Assembly (NCBI RefSeq): GCF_028389875.1 | Contig: NC_084672.1 | Span: forward strand, 9,102,458-9,166,457 | Source of the DNA: Rhea pennata | Taxonomy: Eukaryota; Chordata; Aves; Rheiformes; Rheidae | Length of the DNA stretch: 64,000 nucleotides | Reading direction: 5' to 3' | Shown here: piece by piece, positions 26,667 through 41,800 of the stretch | How positions within the stretch are numbered: position 1 is the first letter of the stretch | Layout of the letters: every line of letters begins with the position of its first letter | The notes under the pieces: model-generated | What the model saw: the letters and a program-made list of their open reading frames with translations, nothing else | Databases searched by the model: none | What the model was told of the DNA's origin: nothing | Translations under genes and position numbers: made by a program

Positions 26667-26860
26667 ATGAGTGCAATGTTGGAAACCCCTGAGCTGCCAG
26701 CAGTATTTGATGGGGTGAAGCTGGCTGCAGTTGCTGCTGTTCTGTATGTTATTGTTCGCTGCCTGAACTTAAAGAGTCCGACTGCTCCTCCTGATCTCAT
26801 TTACCAGGACTCTGCTTTGTCCCGCTTTCTGCTCAAATCCTGCCCACTTCTGACCAAAGA
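26667..26860 (+). CDS. ABHD2: ABHD2 coding exon 1 (residues 1-65)
   Basis: It starts MSAMLETPELPAVFDG and carries the single membrane anchor (about residues 13-30, LAAVAAVLYVIV). The acceptor AG is at 26658-26659, leaving seven bases of leader. The donor after AAAGA is GTAAGT at 26861. Codon Glu65 is split GA/G. Reading through the donor would hit TAA at once, which supports the boundary. Confidence 0.96.
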
Positions 26861-29800
26861 GTAAGTAGCATCTCTTTAGCATGTTGCCTTGCACCACAGG
26901 GAGAAGAGCTGCACTTAACCTTCTCCCTAGGGTGTTTCTTAAAGCTTGGTGCAAATGAACGGCAAAGTATTCTCTGAGAAAATAAAGAGATTCTAGATCT
27001 GGAAACCAGTATATTAACAGTCAAATATTTTACTATTGCTAGTGTCCTGGCTGCCTGGATTACATAGGACCAAGCCTTGTTCAGGACTGTCTGTGGATAC
27101 ATGGAAAAGTATACCTGCACCTCAAGCTTGCTCTGAATTACTAGGATCTGTATACTGGTATTGCAGTGGACTGTGCTGTACAACACTACCTGTGGAAATG
27201 AGGGAGGGAGAAATACAATCAGCATTTGTTTTTGATCACATTTCCTCTGTTCTAGTAGGGAAGAAATCTGTTGGGGCTCACAGTAGTAAAGACTTCAGAC
27301 ACTGCTAATGAACATAGGGATAGCTATTGGTTCTATAGTGCCTACTTTTTTTGAAGTGCCTTAAGTTGTTAGACTAGTGATGCACTCTGTCCAATAATAG
27401 ATTTCACAACTAATTTATTAAAGTAATGACATCTTGGCCAATTGTAAGAAAAGGCTGTTTAATTTGCTGTGAAGTCAACATCAAGGTCAAGTGTATTTGA
27501 GCAGACTGGTCCTTGACCTCATTGTAGGGGCTCCAGGATCAGTGTAGCTGCCCTTCACTTTAAATTTTAGTAAATGCTTCATACTATTAGGTAATGAGGC
27601 TTTTGGTGTACTTTTTATTACAGTATTTCTCTCTTGCAATCACCGTAAGTCCTATTTAAAAGCTCTGAGTTAATTATCTAGTAAGCTCTGTCAAGTAAAC
27701 CTTCCTTTTGGATCTCGGGTGTTGAACTGACTTGATAGTCATTCTAGTGAAGACGGGAGGCTTTTAGCAGTGTTATGTTACGTGCTTTGATTGCAGAAGT
27801 GTAAGATCTTAGGCCATCAGGTTCCTAAATTGTTAGAGGCAACAAAGCATTATTCCTTTTGAAGCAGATTCCAAAGAGGATTGCCTGATGAACTGGATCT
27901 TGTGGTAACATAGACCTATGCTGAAACTGAGTGCTGAAATTGGACCTTAATTATGTTTGGTGCCTTAACTGCAAAGCAGTTGCTTCTATGTAAAAGACTG
28001 CGGAGGTTCTGGTTACTTGGTATCTTAGCTGCTTGACACCTCACTGTTGGCATTCCAGGTTCATATGTCCCTAGTCAGTGAAAGAACAAGCAGGAAGCTT
28101 TACTGATTACCAGTCTTAAAGGCATATTGATCTCAGATTACTCAAAGCTTAGATGCATGTACTTACAGTAAGCTAATTCAGAGTCTGTGCTGCTTCATTT
28201 TCATCTCTGCTCTCATAGCTCAGGTTCCTAACTTTACTATTAGAGCCATGTTTTGGACTCTAGCACAGTTGAAGGGGAGGAAAAACTACCTAAAGGAGTG
28301 AAACATGTCTGAAGAACTGCAACACATCTGTTGTACACTGATTCCGCAAGCAGTTCTCTTCTGTAGCCTTAGTGCTGTTACTAGTGTGCAGTCTTGGACA
28401 GTGTACTCTGTCCTGATCGAGTCAAACTTCTCCGGAAACTAGCAGTGATTTCCAATGCGTGGTCCTTAAACATTGCCTGAAAGGCTTCTATGGCTACGGG
28501 AAAGAAATGCAACTGAACGAATGGCTAGAATCAAATGTGTCAATAGTTAACTGCTCAGTCTTATCCCCTGGAAGGGGGAATATAATGGTTCTGGGATTTT
28601 GAAAGTGTTTAGAGGAAGGATAATTATGTTCTAACATGATGTATATGCGACTGCTTTCCTGTTGGAAGTATCACAGATATCTAAGTATAGAGATTAAAGA
28701 AATCAAAGAAATTCTGTCTGTCTCTAGTCTCCAGGTGACTCTCCTGTCTGGTGGGGAACAAATATATCTAAATTCCTTCAATTATGTGTGAATTAGTTTG
28801 TAGGGCTAATTAGCTGGAGACAGCTTGTGCCATACTCCACTGAAATCTTAAGGCTTTGATTACTTCCTAATTTTCTGAATGTTAGGAAAGCTGATTAAGC
28901 AGCTCTTTTTGAACTCAAGCGTGAATACAAAATAAATAGCCCAACAGTCCTTTCTTTCATATCAGTACTGGCTTTGTGGAGATGTCCCACTGATTCATCT
29001 GTACAGCTGTGAACTGGTTTTCTGAGCTGGTCTGTTTGGTTTCCATATACTCAAGGGAGGAAGGGGAAGAAGTTGGTCACCCTCCTTAATGGTAAGGGTA
29101 ATGCTGAAAAGCCTGGGTGGCAGGAAGAGAGCAGAAATGAATTAAGTTGTTGTTCTACCTGTGCAGCTATTCAAAACCACCTAAAATGGTGTCTAGGGAC
29201 CATTGATAATTTGCCTTTTGACCTTTGAACTGCAGCTTTGGTTACGCACATCAGCAGGGAGTAAATGTTTTTTTTTTTTCTGAACTTGTCTGTAGGTTGA
29301 AGTGTGGAAATTACTGAATCTCTCCTAACTTGGCTGTGTCTATTTCAGTTTGAGCTAGACCTGCCACTTGCCTGTATGTTTCATGAGTAAACCACTTCAG
29401 TTTTTTTCACCCCTCACCCTCATAACACCACCTTTACCTATGGATTTATTGAGTAAATTGTGAACTTATCTTAATGAAGCTAAGTGGTGGGTAGATAAAG
29501 AGCTTTGGGTAGTAAAACTGCATGAGATGACTACATGCTAGATACCTTGTGCTTGTAAATGTTAGTACTGCTTTTAACAGTTAACTCTTTACTTATTTTA
29601 AGAATTGTTATCTGTCAAACCCTGATAAGCAAGAGAATTTGCCTACCTAGATTTCATGTTTTTTCCTTTGTTTTCCTTCTGCTACTGTCAAGCTTGGTCC
29701 TTTGGCTTACCAGGTAAATTAAAAATCAGTCCCTCTTTTCATTTAAAGAACTGCCTCTTGCTCGGAAGCTCTTGTGAGTCAACACAACTGTTGGTATCCT

Positions 29801-32800
29801 TGAATACTTACTTGCCTAGCCACTGGCTGCAGCTGTCTCCTTTTTCTGTCTTCTCAACTGGTACAGAAAGTCTGCTCTCTTTTCCTGTTCCTATGGAATA
29901 CAGCATTAGCTCCTCTGACCCTAAAATAATCTTGATCAGTATTTACTGTGCTAGGATACTTTTTTTTGGCTGTTTCCAACTTCTACTGTCAAATGTGTGT
30001 ATCATTATTTTTAATGAGCATAGTGCTTATACTGCAACTCTATGGGAAACAATTACCCTTGTCTCCTGCATGTTTATGTTCTTAACAGCAAGCTCCTCAA
30101 GACTGAAGCAAGTGACTGCCAAGCCTCTTAGTAAATGCTGTTGGAGAGCCAGCTTACTGCACAAACAAAGGATAAGGAGGATGTAACTTACACTGATAAG
30201 TAGGCTGCCTAGTACCAGAATATTTTTCTGTACTGTTGTTGTTCTTCCCTAGATGTGAGCATAGAAGCAGTCAGAAAAGCTGACTTCAGTCTTTTAAGTC
30301 TTCCATCTAATGAGTGTTTGATTCCTACCAGCTCCTTAGTGTTTTATGCTGGATGGAATAAAGTAGAATAAAAATGAAACAGTATTCTGATGCTTTGGCA
30401 TGTGAACATCTTAAGAGGTAGGGAAATGGCAGCTTGCTATAAGTGGGAGCCTTGACCTTAGGGAAGGAAGGTTTTTTTAGCTTCCTCTAAAACACTTAGA
30501 CTTGTTTGTGAAAGTCAGCTGTTGTAGTGCAGGTAGTAGTACTCAGGGCATCTTGTGATTTTGGCAATTTCTAAACTCTGCTTTTTGAATTCGATGTACA
30601 ATAGCACATTAAAGATGATATAAGAGTTGATGTTTAAAGTGTTACTCTCCAGTGAAATGATATGTTCCTGGAATAAGCCTGTTGCAGGACTTCCATTTCA
30701 GATGTTTGAGCATCTGAATGCTGATGACTGCTAATAAAAATAGCACGGTTCTCATGTGCTTTGAGCTGCTTATACAGCTGTTGCCTTCCTAAATTCCTAT
30801 ATACTGGGTGATGAACATGCTCTGAAATCATAATCTGTCTGATGGCCACTAAAACATAATCTACAAGCATCTGTTGGGATTATTTTCTAATATAAATTTA
30901 GGACAACATTTGAGCACCTGGGAATTCTCTTGTTCTTATGAACTGTTCTGTCACCTATCAAGATGTGGGGCTGGGTTATATAGCTGAAATGGAGCATTTG
31001 GGATTAAATTTTAGCATTTGTGAACATATTAATATAACTGGGTATGAATTTACTTAGGTAGTTAAGAGCAATAATCTGAACTCTGTACCTGCATCATGTC
31101 ACAATTTAGTTGCCATATTAAGTAACTGGTAGCCCTGCACTTGTATTTCAGTAACTGAACTCTGACTGAAGGCAGACAGGAGAACATGAAACACATGAAG
31201 TTGTAGGGCTAGCCCTCAAGTATCTGTCCTTCGTCAGAATATCTGGTGTCTCTGACGAAATCAAAACAGGGAAAACACTTAGGTAAGTTCAGTTACCAGC
31301 CTTTTTATCTAGAGCAGGCTGAGAAGCAATTTTTTCCACAGAAAACAAGATTTCTGTATCGAGTGTAACATGATCTTGCCTCTAGCTCTTTCAGCTATCA
31401 ATACTTGAATGTCTGATTGTCCTGCATCATCCTCTTCGTTGTGTGGACGCACAGATGCCTTGTCTTGAGCCAGAGATCATCTTGGCTGCTGTTTATCGCC
31501 TACCTGGCTGCTCAGGCTTCATTTTGGCTAGCTCCTGAGAATCTGTAACTTTTGGCTATTGCAGAGTAGTGAGTATGCTGCATGTAGATGTAGTTCTGCT
31601 GTCTCTGCTTGGCCTCTCGTGCATTTGAGAGCTGCCTAGCTGGAACAGCACACACTAGGGAATGTATAGTGGTAGAGAACAGTCTCTGCTGAGTGGAACC
31701 TGTTACCCTGGGATAAGCTCTATGGGAGTTTTTCAGAACTGTTTTGGCTTACAGCAAGCGTTGTAGAGAAGCTGAAGAAACCTCTATCGCGTCTTTGAAC
31801 ACTTCTGTTCCTACTTAATACCAATGCCTGAGGGAAACTACCTCACTTCATAAGTAAAAGGCCATTTTTTGGAAGTCCTGGCTAAACTTGATAGTAGTGA
31901 CTGCCTTTGCATAAGATCTAAAGGGTAATGTTTGAATGTTCCTTAAACTGAATATTAAATTGCTTCTCTTAAAGAGTCCAGCCTGCATGGTGTTGAATTT
32001 TCCATGTGTCACATGCTGTGAGCTTATTTTCTTAAAGCTTACCTTAAGAAAAATAGACTGGATGCATGCCCTTCTGACAACAAGTTGATTTGTTTAGTGG
32101 AGTATCCTTTTTTCAGCTGTTAGCCAGGAATGGTGGCCTTATTGCAAAGCAATCTGTGCTAAAGCCATAGCTATCAACACTTAAGTAACTGAATTCTTAG
32201 GTTTGTCAGCTGGGTTGAGTCCAAAATGTCTCCTAGACTATTTTTCTCCAGAGTGTGGCATGAGTGAAGAAAAGTAGCTTATCTGATATTTGCTTTTATA
32301 GGGTGGAAACACTCATAGTTCTTGGCTGTGAAATATTGCTGGGGAGGTGCTTTACATGGGTTTGTAGGTTAGACTGAAAAAGCAGCTAGAAATCATGAAG
32401 TTTATACATTAGACTGTAAGTTAGACAAGCAAGTTTTCAATTTGAAAAGGTGAGTTTAAATGTCTTCCCAATTATGGAAGACTTACACAGCCTTTCCCCT
32501 TGAAGTTTTATGATATTCAGTCTCCTAGATTTGGGTGCTTAAGGGACTTAGAATATTTATCTCGTAAGCCTGTTGCTTAAAGGTGGGTGGATGGTGATGA
32601 AGCAAAAAGTAGCTTGAGATAGCAGTTATCAGTCTTTGAAATACATGAAAATTATGGTGTGAACTTGCTAAGTGCAAACTGCAGAGGCATATAGATTCAT
32701 GTAGGAGTAATGAGTACTGCCCAATATACACTACTCATGCTAGATCTTAACCTTTGAATAGTACTCTTAAAGTGTAGCTCCATGCAGAGTGAGTACTTTA

Positions 32801-35800
32801 ACCTGACTCTACTCAGTAGCTTAAACTGAATGTTTTTCTTGGTATGCTCAGAAAATACCTTGTGCCCTCTGAAGGGAGGAGAGTAGTGAATGTGCACTTG
32901 TTTGTAGGGCTTTACACAATCCTAGCTTTCAGATGGGAAGCTGGAATCCATAGGCAGCCTCTGTTTGTTGTTATGGGTGGAGTCATAGGATTTCTTGACT
33001 CTTCAGTCTGTCTCTCACTGAAGCACAATTCAGTGAAGCTGCATGTTCAATTTAGCTTTGTTAAATGGTATATGAAGGTCTGTTCTTAGGTTACTTCAGA
33101 TTTTTTTGAAGGCAGTCCAAGGGACTTCTTCCAAAGAAACTAGTTGCAACCTGAGGAAGCAGGCTGTGGTAAATAGCATGCTGATAAGAGTCTGGAATCC
33201 ATTTGTCTACATTTAAGTTCTGGTAATAGTGAGGCCTTGACTGTTCTAGTTTCCTTTCAGAGTAACAACATCCTGGGGTATGTGCTGCTGCATCTACTGC
33301 ATCTATTGCATGGTATGACTAACTTGTAACTGGGAACTGAATTTTAAATGAGTGGGGGAGAGATTGGAGCTTGCAGAGTTCTTGGATTTTTTTTGTTGAG
33401 GTGGTAGCATTAATCAGGCACAGCTGTATAACTTAACTACTGAGCTGGATAAATAGCTTTCCTGCTACCCTATGAGACAAGACTCTGAATTCTACCTGCG
33501 ATCCTCTTGATAAACAGTGCTCTGTAGAAACAGTCACTAAAACTTTCCAATTCATGTTCTTCTCCTGGGATTAGAGCCAATGCAACAAAGTTGACATGCA
33601 AATCTCCAGAAGAGTTGCACATTCTACTATAGACTGTATTTTGCAGCTCTAACCGGGGAAGAGCTACCTGCAAAATCCAGCCACAAAGGACTTCTATAAA
33701 AAGCCAGTCAAGCACTCTGTAGATGGAATATAGTTACCAAACTGAAAGTCTTAAATGAGTGGGGTGGAACTAGCAGCTTTTCTAATGCTGGAACGGCAAT
33801 GTCTCCTGTCTGGCATGGCAGTCCTGGGAACTATCCAAAACTTGATACAGTGAACTGTGTAGAACCATCAGTCCTGTTTTTGCATCCTTTTTTAAATGAC
33901 AGTACTATCTTACATGTCATCTTTGAATCATGAATGTGTCGGCTAATTTTCCATCTCTACCAGCAGTTGTTGAGAATGACCTTGGGCAGTCTGTATCACT
34001 GCTGGCAGTCTTTGCATGGCTGATACGCTGCCACACTGCTTGGCAGGTACCCAGGTGCAGTGTTTAGCTCTGAGTATAGCAATACTGAGCTGATGAGGTT
34101 GATAAATGCCACTAATCCTCATGTAGCTTAATTTAAAAGCTTTATAGTTGGACAACAGAATCCAAGATACACTGAGGTCCAACTTACAGGGTTACAAGGC
34201 ATCATTTGGCAACTCCTATAACTTCTATTGAAATGGTATCTACTTGCACAGAAATCTGTTTTTAGGTCTATTTAGGAAGTGAACTTAGAACTGAGTGAAT
34301 CTGTATAATGAGCTACTGTGTTGCTTTTTTTATTTTTTTTCTTTGAAGTCACTCTCTTGTGGGACTCATGAGGGAAGTTGGGGGAGGGGGAGCAAGGGGA
34401 GAGAATGGGGAAAAGGACAGACCCTGTCAGAGTTTCTCCAGGAACCTGTGTCAGGTCAGCACCTTGACTTCTCTGTAGCTTCTCCTGTTAGGTCTAGCTG
34501 ATTCTTGCTTTGAGCTGAAGTTCCATTTGGTCTCTGCCCTGGAGTGCCCCTTTGCTTGTCCTGAACTATAAGACACTATCACTTCCTGATGAAGCAGCCT
34601 GAAAGATGATATGGGTGAAACTGTTTTAAATGAACACCTGTCTTGAGGTGCTAGAGCTGGGAGACTTCTGTCTTCTGAAAACATAGTTCAAATGGTCCTT
34701 CAGCTATGTAGTAACTTTGAATCTCTGCCTTGTGAGTACTGGTGAGCCTCAGTCTCTGCAGCAGGATTAATTGCCTTCATCCTCTGCAGGAATATAATTC
34801 TTCCTGCCCGTTCTGAAAGCCAGAATGCACATTATTAAAAAATGGTAATTCTGTATTTCCAGTGACTTTTTTCTATGCTGAGTCTAGAAACTTGCTAAAC
34901 AGAATAGCACCTGCTTTAAGCTATGTATCTTCAGGTTAATAGCTGAGAATAGAAGCAATGGTCTCACTTTCACCCCCTATTTGTCCCCTTTACTATGCCA
35001 AATAGCAGACATGTTTGTCTCAGGCCAGTTGGCAGTTTGACATCTTTGCTTAAATCCCTTGCCAATTTAACAAAACTCCTGTAGGGCTTTAGACTTTTAG
35101 CCTGGCCTAAAGAAACAACTCCAGGCTTCAATTAAGAGTTTAAAATCTCTCACTGCATATATTAGAGTTGAGAGACTGCAGGCATATTAATATTGACATA
35201 TAATACTCACACAATACTTTAGCTGGAGCCTCTTTCTTAATGCAAGTTATCTTACTACAGGCAGAATCTGCCCTTCTCCCTTGTGCTGGTGTATGCATAT
35301 ATGTAAAGGCTTTGGTCTAGCTTTATACTGACTTACTTAGAACTGCTGCTTTTGTCTTGCTAAAAAAGCCTTGGCACTTATGTCTTAGAGAGTCCTATTT
35401 TAAAGGAGGAGGTAGGGACAGAGTTGCGGATATGGTACATGAAGCTGATGTGGGAAAGATGTGTGGACAGTGTCAGAGAATAGAAGACTCCTATCCAGTC
35501 ACATTCCAGTGGGTTATGGACTTAAATAGTAAATTTCATAAGCTCCAAACTGCCTGTTTTTTTCATGAACAGGGAAAATGGGAAAGAATGGCATTTCTGC
35601 TTCATATGGTCTCAAGCAATAAAAGGAAATAATTGAAGTGCTGAAAACAAGAGGGAGATACTGATCTCTCAGGTTCTAAGGTGATGTCAGCAGCTCTCAG
35701 CTTGCTGGGGATAACGTGCTCTGTAGTAGAGAACATGGTTCCTTAATTGGAAGCATGTCTCCTGGGCCGGCTGTTCTCCCAAATAATGAATCGTTCATGC

Positions 35801-38800
35801 TTTTGTGATGAGAGCTGATGTAACTATCTTTTTCAAGGCATCTGCTCAGTCTGTCTCCTCAGCAAAATGGCCAGGTGACTGCCCCCACCATCACTTGGGT
35901 GGCAGTATGCCTCCTCCTGTTAAACAGTTTGGCTAATATGTTTGTACTAACAAATTGGGTAACAAACTTTTAACCCCTTCCAGCTAACAGCTGTATTCTA
36001 TCCCATTTCTTCTTGAGAAGCAGTATGCTAGAGGGGCAGAAAGTCTGCTTTGTGACCTAGCTTCAGTGCCCTTGATAAATATGGTTAGTGGAGTCTCCCT
36101 CTTAATCTGATAGTGTGTTACTCAGTGGAGCTCAGCTGACCAGTTTTTATGGGTCCTTTTCCAGTTCTCTGCTTTATTCTCTCCACTTTAAAAGCAATGT
36201 TGACCTGTGCCATATTTCTCACTTAAGTGAGAGGCAGTGCTACATAGCAGTCCCAGCTAGCATGACTTATGGCTTTTCAGTCTTCTAAGACTTGGTATTA
36301 ATCCCATACAGTTTCTGCCACTGACTTATGTAGTCAAGTGCTTATACAAGTTTCTATGTGGTTCAGCCCAGCAGGCTTCAATATTTCAATTAAAACAGAT
36401 TTACAGCATTTGACAAGTTTTGAAGGTCAATCTGGTTGGCTAGCAACATGCTGTCCCAGTCCTATTAAGACACAAGACATCTGGCTATTGTGAGAAGCAT
36501 TTATGCATGTAACACTTCATTATACAGGAATTCCTGAACTCTAGCCTTTGTTTTGCTGCTGTGTGTCCTGATTCCTCAGCTTTGAGAGCTTGTTTGTGTC
36601 CCCTCCTTGGTAAGTTTGCAAAGATCAGTGCTACACTTCAGTCAAACAATAGAAAAACATGAAGTTCTTGCTAACTGGTAGTGATATGGGGGTGGGGGAA
36701 ATCCTTTTACAGGGCTACTTAGATGTTCTCAGTCTTGGTAATGTCACAGGGTTATACAATTAAACTGCTACCTCTTTCAGGTACATTCCACCCTTGATCT
36801 GGGGAAAAAGTGGACATATCCAGACTGCCCTCTATGGGAAAATGGGGAGAGTAAGATCACCACATCCATATGGACTTCGCAAGTACCTTACAATGCCAGA
36901 TGGAGCAACAGCAACCTTTGATCTCTTTGAGCCACAGTCTGAGCACTGCATTGGAGGTCAGTCAAACAGCTGCCTGCTGCATTTGCCTGCAAGCCTTGAT
37001 TTTGTGTTTGGAGGTGGAAGGAGATGGGCAAGGACAGTGCTACCTGATCTATCAGAAAGGGTAGATGTTGCTTCTGGTGATAAGAAAGGGGTTGCTCAGC
37101 AATATTAACCCACAATTGGAGACTGAAAGACTATCTCAGATGTCGGGGGAAGCCTTGCTGGACTAACCTTAGTCCAGTGGCAAGAGTGGGGGCTGAAGAA
37201 CAGAAATGTTCTGTAACTTGTGTCAGGTGGAGAGTCTGGCAAAGAAGCTGGTGCTTAGACTTGCATTTGACACATCTTTTACCTGTTAAAACTGGGATCA
37301 CAGAACAAATGCTAGTAATGCTAGCATAGATGTCTATGGAAGAGAAGCTGAACTTGATTACCCCCTTTAAAGACATATGTGCTAGTCTTTATTCACAATA
37401 TGGTCACAGTAGCTGTTTCAAGGTCTGTGTGAAATCAAACTCTGTATATAGAGTATGAGAGAGTACAGACTTGAAAAATTCTGCTTTAAAAGTAGAAAAG
37501 CTTGATTCTTAGTTCATTAGGTAGGTATTTTCAGAGTGAGTGTCAGCTTTAAAACTTGCTGTTACTAGTAGTAACAGCAACACTTAAAACTGAGTTACTG
37601 TGACTTGATTTCAGAAGTACAGTTTACCTTTGCAGTAGCTGATTAATTTTAAGGCTGTGACTCTAGTTTGGCCTTCAGAAAAGGCCAAGTTCTTTTCTTA
37701 ATCATGCCAGTTGAGATCCTTGTGGTACGATGTTGCATAGTAACAGTTACTGTTATCTGTATTCCTGAAGAGAATCTGTTCAGTGCTTTCCTCAAAAGGG
37801 AGAAATTCATAAAAGCTAGAGGTGCTAGTAAATAAATAGCAAAGAGTATGCTGATTGGAAGTCTGTATGCTAATCCTGGACAAATCAAAATAATAGGTGG
37901 CTTTTCATATAGGAAAACTGAACACTCTTAATAGAGCTATCTTTGATAAAGCCATGAAGCAGAAGATTAATGACACTATTTCTGTGCTTAACAAAGCTTA
38001 GTGTTAAGGATTTGGTCACACAGAAATGTGCAAAGGAAATGAGGGAAAAGTAGTCTAGTCAATCTATGTGGTACATGAAGGAGAAGCAGGCTCCAAAGCT
38101 TGTGGATACTTAGCAGTAGCAATAGGCTGTCAGAGGCAGAACATGTGTAATGTCAACTATTCTTGTTTTGAAGAACAATGTGGAAGATCTCCTCAGCATT
38201 GGTCTCTAGGCAGTGCCTATAAAACTGAACAGCTTTCCCTGGAGTTTAATTCTGACTGTCTCTAACATGAATTACTTTCCCATCTTTAGCATGATAGCTG
38301 CTTAGTCTCCTGTCTTAGACTGGACTTACTTGGCAGCACAGTAGGACTTTAGCTTTCTTCTGGTTGATAGTTTCGCATGGATCTAAAATAGAAAGTTTCT
38401 GAATCTCTACATCTGCATGAAGTGACATTTACTTATCTTCCCTCCCTTTCTACTCACAGAGGATGTCACAATGGTCATCTGCCCTGGGATTGCGAACCAT
38501 AGTGAAAAACAGTATATCCGCACTTTTGTTGACTATGCACAAAAAAACGGTTACAGATGTGCTGTCCTGAATCATTTGGGAGCCCTACCAAATATTGAAC
38601 TGACTTCTCCACGAATGTTCACATATGGTAGGTACTTTATGACAGCTGGTAACTTTAAAGTTTGATGTTTCTAAGGCTTGCTGATACTGGCCTCATTCAG
38701 ATATGGCAGTGGTGTTACGTTGAAAGAGTCTGAAACAATATAAAATGAACATAAGAACTGAACTGAAGCTGCGTATGAGAAGAGGCTCATACTAGGATCC

Positions 38801-41800
38801 AGTTTTCCTCATTGTTTCTCCCAGCTCTTACACATCTATCCTAACCAAGCAGATGACTTTGGGAAGATGTTGGAAAAGGCACTTGTGACTACTAAGCCTG
38901 CTCAAACAGTTTGAGGTGCTCAAATGTCAGTGCAGTGGTAGACTAAACAGTCTTTCAGCACTGTAGGATAAATGTTACTCCTAAGACCATGTAAAATGCA
39001 AAGTATGGGGGGAGATTGTACTAAGCTACTCAGTGTTGTCAAGGACATATGAAGACAGGCTTGTCCCTAGATGTTACAAGGAAAGGAAACAATTATGTAG
39101 TTTCACTGTCATACTGTAGAAGTAGTGCTTAACTGCCGTGATTGAGGTTTCACCTTGAATATAAGGGAATGTCTGTCTTTTCTTAACCTAGGTAATAAAA
39201 AGAATAAAAACAGTTATCTTGAGCTACACTAGCTCACTGCTGTATTCAGCACCAAGTGCCACCAACTATTATCGGCCTTGCTAGTATGTAACAATCTCAG
39301 TAGAAAGTGACCTTCCTGCCCGAGACATGATCTACTTGTTCCCAAGTTCTTTTGAGCCCTCATGTCCCTTTTTTTGCAAGCATATAAGTACATTATGTCA
39401 GGAGTCTGGGGGTTTAGCGGACTGCTGTTAGAATTTTTTCTGAACAATAAATGTCTTCATTATCTGTTTTGAGTTCAGCTGAGTATTTATCTCCAACAGT
39501 TGAATTGCTGAAACAGTGTTTTGCACTTTGAGACTGCAGGTCTGGTAGGCAAGTAGCCAATAATGCTTTGTCGCTTGTTTTATAGTTATGACCTCCTCAT
39601 GAGTAAGAAAACACTTTAGGCATACGGAGTGCCTCAATTTGTCATGAAGTCCTATGCTGTTAGTGACTTTAAGGCTGTCAAGCTTGGTTCAAGACAAAAG
39701 CTCAAAGTATCAGCCTTTCTCTTGAGCTTTCTTCCAAAAATGATACCTTCTTAGGACTCTGAATACAGCCTCAGAAGTCACTAGTTGTTCTCTGAAGCCT
39801 TTGGTACAGTGAGTTTAGCCTGACACCAAAAAAAAAATGCTCTTGTCTAAATTATTACCTATTCTAGCTCCTAATCACTCCACAAAGGATGTGGGAAAAA
39901 CATCACAGATTATGAATCTACTATAGCTTTGTCCAGTGCGGTTCTGAAATCCAGACAGTGTTTAGCTAGTGTCAAATGCTGGAAGTCAAGACTAGACTTC
40001 TGCAAGTTTGCTGAAGTTGATGGCAGACTAACTTCAGAGCTTTGCTGTAGACCTCAGTAGCATTCTGTAGTACATATCTGAAGATGTGCCTTTCTAAGTC
40101 TTTTATAGCCCTTTAGAAAGGACAAGGAATGTCTAGCACTTCGTTTGAGTAAGCCAGTAAATGTCACTTAAGTGATTCTGCCAAATGGAGTGGCCAGACA
40201 AGACTGAGCAGACTTGACTTTGCCTCCTACCCAAATATCCCAGTCTTATTGTAGCTTTTGCTGGGTTCCTAATGCTGTTTGTGGAGGGAATAGCCTAAAT
40301 TCAGCACTCACTAACTCTTCCAGCCTTTATATCAAACTTGACCTGTTGCTAGTCTAGTTTCAGGTTCCTGAAGCAGCTGCTGGCTGCTCTCAAATCATGA
40401 AAGTCACACACCAAAATGTTTTGACTGCTGACTTCTAGAGGAAACTAGAACAGTGTGGGATTTCTTATCTTAAAGAAAATTGCTTATTAAGAATATTCAC
40501 AGTGAAATTTCCAAAGCACTTAGAAGCATATTTCATTGAAATAAATGCAAACCCTACTCAACCTACCCTAGAACTAGCCAAAATCCAAGTGTCTAGCAAG
40601 GATGTTTAGGGTAGGGGCACAGTGGGGCAATGTTAATTGGCACAGTTCAGAATCCAAACTCTTAGAACTAAAGTTCCTGGGCATGTTCCACTGGATAGGA
40701 CAGATTCTAGCTCTAAACAGAAACAACTGGAGTTTTATATGTTCATGTGGTGCTTACTGTGGGATTTGCAATCTTAAATCTAATTGGAAAGTTAAGGTGT
40801 ATAGCCTGTGGATTTTTTTTTTTTTTTTTTTTTTTTTTTGATGCCAGTGCCCTAATACCATCAGTTTTGGAGGTGTTTCTCTTCAGGGGATTCTCTACTT
40901 ATTTTTTTTTTTTTTTTCAAACTCAAAGGTAGGAGGAAAAGCTGCAGATACTTGTTGTGCATGTCTGGAGGCCTTCATATCTGTCAGAGAATATTAAAGG
41001 ACTGCAGTGCTGCCAGAAACTGGATCCCTTAGTGCCTGAAGCCTGTGGAACGCAAATATTCATTAGCAGTGAGCAAGATGAAGCTGAATGGAGGCAATTA
41101 TTTTTTTCTTGATGAAAAAGACTCATCCCTCTAAGCAGCTGCAGTATTTCTACTTCTGCAGTGATAAAGGGCTAGCTTCCTTATGCTTAAATCCTCCCCA
41201 TCTTAATCTGGAGAGTACCTGCTTTAGTCACTCTGTAACTGTCCGTTGAACACTGTCTTGAGAAGCAAGCTCTGTTTCCACTGCCACTTGATTGTTGCAG
41301 ATGTAAGGGTCCATAGCTGTCTTGCAAGAAGCAAGTTGCTTTCCAGACATCCCCCTTGTTCTTGAAGTGACCAACTGCCTTCAGGAAGGTAGTAATATAC
41401 TATATGCAGTAAATAGCAGTGCCAAGCGTATAGTCCCTTGATTTTTCAAAGCCCTTTAGGGAAGAGTTTGGACTGTCAAATTGGCTGCTCCTGTGATTCC
41501 TTTTTAAGCAAGGAATTTCACCTCTTCAACAGTCTTTCAGAACCAGGCCTGAGCTAAGGTCTACAAGATTTGAAACGGGCGTGTGAGCATGTGTGAGTTG
41601 GAGCTCTTAAAGCTTTGAGGGTGTTTAAGTCAAAGGGTAAGATGAAGCTTAAAGCATCCAGTTGAATTAAGGTGTGAGTCTAGGGCTGTTAGAAGATGAT
41701 TCTTGGTATCATTCTTTTTCTTCAGGTTGTACCTGGGAATTTGGTGCTATGGTTAATTACATCAAGAAAACCTACCCTCAGACCCAGCTGGTTGTAGTAG

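Noticed and set aside
29656..30186. A 176-codon plus-strand frame in ABHD2 intron 2
   Set aside because: Hydrophobic and Ser-rich with no family resemblance; it begins in a T-rich stretch of a long intron, with no evidence of a nested gene.
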